Of a DNA stretch of 10,963 nucleotides, positions 6,732 to 10,963 are shown in pieces (position 1 is the stretch's first letter; the number at the start of each line of letters is the position of its first letter). The notes below the pieces were generated by a model. That model saw nothing but the letters and a program-made list of their open reading frames with translations, did not search any database and was not told the origin of the DNA. The DNA is from Deltaproteobacteria bacterium (GTDB lineage Bacteria; Myxococcota; Myxococcia; Myxococcales; Myxococcaceae), in contig VGRA01000048.1 of assembly GCA_016875515.1 (NCBI GenBank), forward strand, positions 1 to 10,963, read 5' to 3'. The translations under genes were made by a program, and so were the position numbers.

Positions 6732-8387
6732 GTGCGCACCCCTTCCCGCCCTTTTCTCATCGCCGCCGCGCTCGGCTCGGCGCTCCTCCCGCTCTGGGCC
6801 TGCCAGAAGGGGGACGGCACCTCCGCCCCCACCGCCGTGCAGGCGAACAACGCGGGCAAGTCCCTGGTGCCCAGCCTCGGCAAGCAACTGGCGAAGGGGC
6901 AGGCCTCCGAGCTGCGGCTGGCCCTCGGTGGCAGGGTGGTCACCTGGCTCGCGGACGCGGAGAAGCCGCGCCTCAACGGCATCCCGCCGCAGATGCGGGT
7001 GGGGGAGCTGTGGGCCGCGGCGGTGGACGGCGGCGCCGCCCCCCGCAGGCTGGCCAACGGCGTCACCAACGTCCCGGGCGGCTGGCTCTTCACGCCAGAT
7101 GGGCGCTGGGTGCTGCTGCTGGAGGGGTTCAACGCGGCGGTCAGCAGCGGGACGCTGGTGGCTGTGGACCTGTGGGATCCGGCCTCCCAGCCGGTGCGGC
7201 TGGGGGGCGGCGTGAGTTACGCGCTCGGCTCTCCGGACTCCGCGCGCGTGGCCTGGGTGGAGCAGGGCGTGCTGAAGGTGGGCAAGCTGCCGGACGGTCC
7301 CTTCCGCAGCGTGGCGGGCGAGGTCTCCACCGCCTCCTTCACCCCGGACGGCCAGTCCGTGCTGTTCCGCCGCAGGCTGACCGCGGCGGGCGGGCTGTTC
7401 CTCGCGCCGGTGGAGGGCGGGGAGCCGCGGAAGCTGGCAGACTATGTGGCAGATTTCGAGCTGGCCCCGGACGGCAAGCACCTGGCCTACACCGCACGCA
7501 GCGAGGTGGACCCGTCCTACCAGGATCTCTTCCTGGCCCCGGCCCCCGCTTTCGTGCCGAAGCGGATCGCCACGCAGGCGTGGCGCTTCGGCTTCTCCCC
7601 GGACGGCAAGTGGCTGGCGCGCACCGAGGGCTGGAAGTCCTCCGACGAGGCGGGGGACCTCTACGCAGGGCCGGCGAACGGCGAGGGGGCACGTAAGGTG
7701 GGGGAGAAGATTGGCCGCTTCAGCTTCGCGCCTGACAGCACGGCGGTGGCGTACCTGGAGTTCTACGATCCCAACGCCAACGGCGGCGCCGGGGTGCTCG
7801 GGGTGGCGGAGCTGCCGGACGGCAAGCCACGGCGCGTGGGCAACCGCGTCCCCAACTACGCCTGGGGCGCCAACGGGCAGTACGTGGCCTTCCTCTCCCG
7901 CTTCATGAAGCCGGTGTACTCCGTGGATCTCATGCTCTACGAGCGCGGGCAGGAGAAGAGCGTGAAGGTGCGCCAGGGGGCGTTCGGCTACAGCTTCTCA
8001 CCGGGAAACGAGCGGCTGTACTTCCGCACGAACTGCATCCGGGATGGGCGCGCGTGTGATCTCGTGGAGGTGACGCCCGGCGAGGTGCGGCCGGCTGCGG
8101 AGGCCTCTGACGCCGGGGTGCCCTCGCCGAAGGAGCAGGCGCGGATCCTCGAGGGGCTCTACACCTTCGCCGCGTCCAGGGACGGCAGCCGCCTGCTGGT
8201 GACCTACCCGCGCTGGGAGGCGAAGACATACGACGTGGCCACCTACAACGTCGCCACGAAGCAGCGGCGCTCCATTGACTCCCTGGTGCAGGTGCCGCCT
8301 GCGTTTCTGAGCGACGACGGGAAGAAGGTCGTCTACGTGGTGGAGGACGGGGAGCGCTCGGGCGTGTACGTGTCCATCGAGGAATAG
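6732..8387 (+). CDS. Predicted lipoprotein with TolB/WD40-like beta-propeller
   Basis: This 551-residue protein begins with a lipoprotein signal: a hydrophobic stretch (FLIAAALGSALLPLWAC) with the modified cysteine at residue 24. Gln at +2 suggests the outer membrane. The body carries about ten propeller blades marked by PDG-type turns: FTPDGRWVLL, SPDSARVAWV, FTPDGQSVLF, LAPDGKHLAY, FSPDGKWLAR, FAPDSTAVAY, GANGQYVAFL, FSPGNERLYF, SRDGSRLLVT and LSDDGKKVVY. These resemble PD40/TolB repeats that bind protein partners in the periplasm. No enzyme motif is visible. The start is GTG 6732, 2 bp after trmFO, so it is probably co-transcribed. The function is unknown. A role beside a Tol-like motor is attractive but rests only on neighbourhood. 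Confidence 0.8.
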   Translation: MRTPSRPFLIAAALGSALLPLWACQKGDGTSAPTAVQANNAGKSLVPSLGKQLAKGQASELRLALGGRVVTWLADAEKPRLNGIPPQMRVGELWAAAVDGGAAPRRLANGVTNVPGGWLFTPDGRWVLLLEGFNAAVSSGTLVAVDLWDPASQPVRLGGGVSYALGSPDSARVAWVEQGVLKVGKLPDGPFRSVAGEVSTASFTPDGQSVLFRRRLTAAGGLFLAPVEGGEPRKLADYVADFELAPDGKHLAYTARSEVDPSYQDLFLAPAPAFVPKRIATQAWRFGFSPDGKWLARTEGWKSSDEAGDLYAGPANGEGARKVGEKIGRFSFAPDSTAVAYLEFYDPNANGGAGVLGVAELPDGKPRRVGNRVPNYAWGANGQYVAFLSRFMKPVYSVDLMLYERGQEKSVKVRQGAFGYSFSPGNERLYFRTNCIRDGRACDLVEVTPGEVRPAAEASDAGVPSPKEQARILEGLYTFAASRDGSRLLVTYPRWEAKTYDVATYNVATKQRRSIDSLVQVPPAFLSDDGKKVVYVVEDGERSGVYVSIEE

Positions 8388-8787
8388 GTAAGGAAGGGAA
8401 CCTGGAAAGGCGCATGAGTACCGACATGAACGAGCGAACGAACGACCAAGGAATCTCCCCCGCTGAGTAGCCTGACAGGGGCCGGTGCCAGTGTGGCGGG
8501 ATCTTCGGAAGCCCCTGCGCAAGAGAGTGGGGACCCTCAGCGCCGGCCGAGCGCTTCGCCGCGGTGGCGCCTGCGGACGTTGCCGAGGCCCGCGTCGTGA
8601 GCAACCCGTGGGCCTTCGTTCAAACCGTGTACGAGTCGGCTGCCTGTGCATCGGCGATCAACGCACTTCCGGTTGACCGGTTTGTCGGCGCACAGCGCAT
8701 CTTCGTGATCGGCTCAGCCAGCTGAACGCGGCAAAGGCCCTGCGGCGAATTTCACCCCGGGCCGGCGCGTGGGTAGCGTTCGGAACC
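8388..8787. other. Intergenic stretch before xerC, mostly unexplained
   Basis: This 400-bp stretch holds no complete gene I can name, no tRNA and no clear terminator. Its composition is less G/C-skewed than the flanking genes. The only coding-like signal is the interrupted frame listed at 8414-8725. A TTGACC near 8674 could be a -35 box, but no convincing -10 follows, so the xerC promoter was not located. Confidence 0.5.
8414..8725 (+). pseudogene. Possible gene remnant broken by TAG
   Basis: An ATG at 8414, preceded by GGAAAGG, opens a short frame (MSTDMNERTNDQGISPAE) that ends at TAG 8468-8470. The same frame then stays open to TGA 8723-8725, about 103 codons overall. The last 60 codons (from about APAERFAAV to RIFVIGSAS) have the GC-rich third positions and amino-acid mix of real coding DNA; the middle part does not look convincing. 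I do not recognise a family. It may be a decayed gene, an 18-residue leader peptide, or chance openness in GC-rich DNA. Confidence 0.28.
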
Positions 8788-9693
8788 ATGCCGTCTGAAC
8801 CCGTCTCCCCGCTGGTCGAGCGCTTCCGTGTGCACCTCGTGGACGAGCGGGGTGTGTCCCCCCACACCGTCCGGAACTACCTCTCGGACCTGGTCGCGTT
8901 CGAGCAGTACCTGCGGGTGCAGCGCGCCGGCCTGGAGAACGCGCTCCATGCGCACGTGCGCGGGTGGCTGGGGACGCTGGCCGTGGACCAGGCGGCCACC
9001 TCCCGCGCGCGCAAGCTGGCCTCGGTGAAGGGGTTCTACCGGTTCTGCGTCCGCAAGAAGCTGCTCCTGCGCAACCCGGCCGGCGCGGTGCGTTCCCCGA
9101 AGCTGCCCAAGTCGCTGCCACGGGTGCTGCCGGTGGAGGAGGTGTTCGCGCTGGTGGACGCGCCGGAGGTGGAGCGCGTGCTGGGGTTGCGAGACCGGGC
9201 CATCCTGGAGGTGCTCTACGGTGGCGGCCTGCGCGTGAGCGAGCTCGTGGGGCTGTCGCTCGGGGACCTGGACCTGCGCGGGCGCGTGCTGCACGTGCTC
9301 GGCAAGGGGCGCAAGGAGCGGCTGTGCCCATTGAATGAAGCTGCGGTGGACGCATTGAAGGAGTGGCTGACACGCCGTGGCCAGCTGCTGGCGGTGCCCC
9401 AGCCGAAGCAGGACCCCGACGCGCTGTTCCTCAACCACCGGGGCGGGAGGCTGACCGCGCGCAGCATTGCGCGGCACCTGGATCGGTACGTGCTGAAGGC
9501 CGGGCTGCAGCGGAAGACGAGCCCACACGCCATGCGCCACAGCTTCGCCACGCACCTGCTGGGCAGCGGCGCCGACATCCGCAGCATCCAGGAGCTGCTC
9601 GGCCACTCCAGCCTGTCCACCACGCAGCGGTACACCGAGGTGTCGTGGGACAAGCTGCAGGAGATCTACGACAAGGCGCACCCGCGAGCATGA
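8788..9693 (+). CDS. xerC: Tyrosine recombinase XerC
   Basis: This 301-residue site-specific recombinase resolves chromosome dimers at the dif site together with XerD. The N-terminal core-binding domain (about 5-95) has ERGVSPHTVRNYLSDL. The catalytic domain holds the full active-site set: Arg149 (GLRVSEL), Lys173 (GKGRKER), His247 and Arg250 (HAMRHSFA), His273 (LGHSS) and the nucleophile Tyr282 (TTQRYTEV). The length is standard for XerC/XerD. The choice of XerC over XerD comes from its position before hslV, as in other bacteria with the topA-trmFO-xerC-hslVU cluster. There is no strong ribosome site ahead of the ATG. Nothing suggests a mobile-element integrase: no phage or cassette genes are next to it. 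Confidence 0.9.
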   Translation: MPSEPVSPLVERFRVHLVDERGVSPHTVRNYLSDLVAFEQYLRVQRAGLENALHAHVRGWLGTLAVDQAATSRARKLASVKGFYRFCVRKKLLLRNPAGAVRSPKLPKSLPRVLPVEEVFALVDAPEVERVLGLRDRAILEVLYGGGLRVSELVGLSLGDLDLRGRVLHVLGKGRKERLCPLNEAAVDALKEWLTRRGQLLAVPQPKQDPDALFLNHRGGRLTARSIARHLDRYVLKAGLQRKTSPHAMRHSFATHLLGSGADIRSIQELLGHSSLSTTQRYTEVSWDKLQEIYDKAHPRA

Positions 9694-9793
9694 GGACTCG
9701 CACGCATCACGAAGCGTGTGCCGAAAGCGTTCCCGAGGGTCTCGCGCCAGGGCCCGTGCGCCAAGCGGACTCGCGAGCGGAGCCGAGTGGGAA

Positions 9794-10837
9794 CTACCGC
9801 GTCGGGATCGGGGCGACCGCCGGGACGCTGCCTTGCACCCCCACCTGCTTCACGTCCTGCCCGGGCTGAGCGGAGACCTTGCGGACATAGGGACCGTTGG
9901 CGTCAAGGTCCTGGACCACGAACTCACCGGCCTTGGCGCCGCGGGAGACGCCGCACTCCACCAGCCCCTGGCGCAGTACCGCGAAGGTGTTCCCCGCGTT
10001 GGTGCGCACCAGCGCCGCGTCCCGCGCAATGTCCGTGCACCCGGGGATCTCCGCGTAGGTGTCGAAGGTGATCTTCGCGTACCGCCCGGCCCGCGCCCCC
10101 GTCACCCAGGTGAAGAGCAGCGCGTCCCCGTCCGGCCCGAGCGACTTGACCAGCTCCCCGTCCGCCGTGCGCACCGTGCGCCCCGTCTCCGTGGGGCAGG
10201 CGGTCCCACCGGTCTGGAGCAGACCCAGCGGGTAGGGGCCCGGGACATACGCGGTCAGCCGCGTCCACTCGGTCAGGGAGAAGCCCACGCAGTCCCGCGT
10301 CACCGCGGTGCCCGGCTCGCCGATGCTGACCGAACCATCCGCCGCGACCTCGATGGGGAGCCCCAGGAAGAAGGCGAGCGCAGCCACCGCCTCGTCCGCG
10401 GTGGCTTGCGTCAGCACCACGCTCAGCAGCTCGCGGTCATGCGGCGCGGCCACCGCCACCGGACGCTTGAGGGACAGGCTGAGCAGCGTTGCCAGTTGCC
10501 CCGCGGAGATCTCCTTCTCCCAGAGGTAGCTGATGGGGCCACCACCGAGAGCCACCTTTGGGAAGTTCCGTGCAGGCGGCGCCTTGCCCACGAAGATGAA
10601 GTCCTCGCGGCGAACCACCCGGTCGTCCACCTGCGCGAGCAGCGTGCGGACCAGCACCTCCTTGTTCGAGACCGGGAGCTCGCCCTTCACCCGGCCCGTC
10701 AGCGGCGCGGCCATCAGGTTGAGCGAGGCGTGGCGTGCCAGCAGCATCAGCGCGTCTGCCGCGGGGGCGTTGACCTTCATGCGCTCGAGGGCCGGGGGAA
10801 CGGACAGCAACGTCATCAGGAGGGCGACGGTGACCAT
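9794..10837 (-). CDS. Secreted protein with two secretin-N-domain-like repeats
   Basis: This 347-residue protein runs against its neighbours. ATG 10837 is chosen because a hydrophobic export-type leader (VTVALLMTLLSVPPA) follows at once and AGGA lies 9 bp upstream. Residues about 20-84 (VNAPAADALMLLARHASLNL through DFIFVGK) resemble the STN/N0-type domain of secretins and TonB-linked receptors. Residues about 110-173 look like a second copy (SAGQLATLLSLSLKRPV and VLTQATADEAVAALAFFLGL). The C-terminal half has four cysteines (183, 214, 267, 295), enough for two disulfides, which fits the periplasm. There is no secretin pore domain, so it is not a secretin; it may be an accessory or pilotin-like partner. 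It faces xerC tail-to-tail and diverges from hslV across an 82-bp gap. The function is unknown. Confidence 0.68.
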   Translation of the reverse strand: MVTVALLMTLLSVPPALERMKVNAPAADALMLLARHASLNLMAAPLTGRVKGELPVSNKEVLVRTLLAQVDDRVVRREDFIFVGKAPPARNFPKVALGGGPISYLWEKEISAGQLATLLSLSLKRPVAVAAPHDRELLSVVLTQATADEAVAALAFFLGLPIEVAADGSVSIGEPGTAVTRDCVGFSLTEWTRLTAYVPGPYPLGLLQTGGTACPTETGRTVRTADGELVKSLGPDGDALLFTWVTGARAGRYAKITFDTYAEIPGCTDIARDAALVRTNAGNTFAVLRQGLVECGVSRGAKAGEFVVQDLDANGPYVRKVSAQPGQDVKQVGVQGSVPAVAPIPTR

Positions 10838-10919
10838 GGCCGGGCATCCTAGAGGACGCGGCGCCCCGGGGGGAGAACGGCGTGGTGCATTCGTTCCGCC
10901 CGGGCAGTAGATCCCACGC

Positions 10920-10963
10920 ATGTTCCACGGGACGACCATCCTCTGCGTGCGGCGGGACGGCCG
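10920..10963 (+). CDS. hslV: HslV (ClpQ) protease subunit, N-terminal end (partial)
   Basis: The last 44 bases encode MFHGTTILCVRRDG and part of one more codon. The motif TTIxxVRRxG is the start of HslV, the proteasome-like peptidase that works with the HslU ATPase. In this family the chain is trimmed to expose a threonine nucleophile, so cleavage after Gly4 would make Thr5 the catalytic residue, as in ClpQ proteins with a short propeptide. There is no good ribosome site just upstream (GTAGATCCCACGC). Position right after xerC supports the call. Only the N-terminus is visible, but the motif is distinctive. Confidence 0.82.
   Translation, partial: MFHGTTILCVRRDG

Noticed and set aside
6522..7481. 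A 319-codon minus-strand frame opposite the propeller lipoprotein
   Set aside because: It spans the trmFO end and the lipoprotein start, and both plus-strand genes have clear motifs. It is a composition shadow.
8788..9693. Tyrosine recombinase as an integrase of a mobile element
   Set aside because: Length, complete active site and position before hslV fit housekeeping XerC. No attachment repeats or element genes are nearby.
9694..9793. Bidirectional terminator between convergent xerC and the secretin-like gene
   Set aside because: Only imperfect short complementarity (GCACGC against GCGTGTGC) and no T-run were seen, so no terminator is called.
9716..10852. A 378-codon plus-strand frame opposite the secretin-like gene
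   Set aside because: The minus-strand frame has a signal peptide, repeated domains and a ribosome site. The plus frame is Arg/Gly/Pro-rich and carries no motif.

Overview
The window is GC-rich with strong G/C preference at third codon positions. It reads as chromosomal DNA of a myxobacterium (Myxococcales: Myxococcus, Stigmatella or Cystobacter type). The best evidence is a three-gene proton-channel operon that closely fits the gliding-motility motor aglR-aglQ-aglS, including an aspartate at position 28 of AglQ. The phylum call rests on gene content and composition, not on a database search.

Layout, left to right: the last 62 codons of topA (+); a promoter carrying a perfect 9-bp inverted repeat; aglR, aglQ and aglS (+); a decayed P2-type cation ATPase (+, 2243-4909); a DksA/TraR-type zinc-finger gene split by an amber codon (-, 4892-5272); trmFO (+), followed 2 bp later by a lipoprotein with a TolB/WD40-like propeller (+); a roughly 400-bp stretch with only a possible gene remnant; xerC (+); a secreted two-repeat protein resembling secretin N-domains (-); and the first 14 codons of hslV (+).

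The housekeeping genes topA, trmFO, xerC and hslV appear in the same order and on the same strand as in the classic bacterial cluster topA-trmFO-xerC-hslVU (for example in Bacillus). Each gap in that backbone holds added genes. The gliding motor and the two broken genes lie between topA and trmFO, the propeller lipoprotein between trmFO and xerC, and the secretin-like protein, in reverse orientation, between xerC and hslV.

The motor genes should work together: AglR is the TolQ/ExbB/MotA-like channel, and AglQ and AglS are two different TolR/ExbD-like partners, each with one membrane aspartate. The block at about 2200-5300 is a decay island. The ATPase has an early amber codon, two compensating single-base indels that erase its TGES motif, an altered phosphorylation motif (DKAGT for DKTGT) and a missing DD pair. 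The convergent DksA-like gene has an amber codon where a glutamate is expected. I found no RNA genes, CRISPR array, insertion sequence or phage module. No wholly new system is obvious. The items most worth checking are the insertions into the conserved backbone, the operator-like palindrome on the motor promoter, the decay island, and the uncharacterised envelope proteins next to the motor and the HslVU protease.
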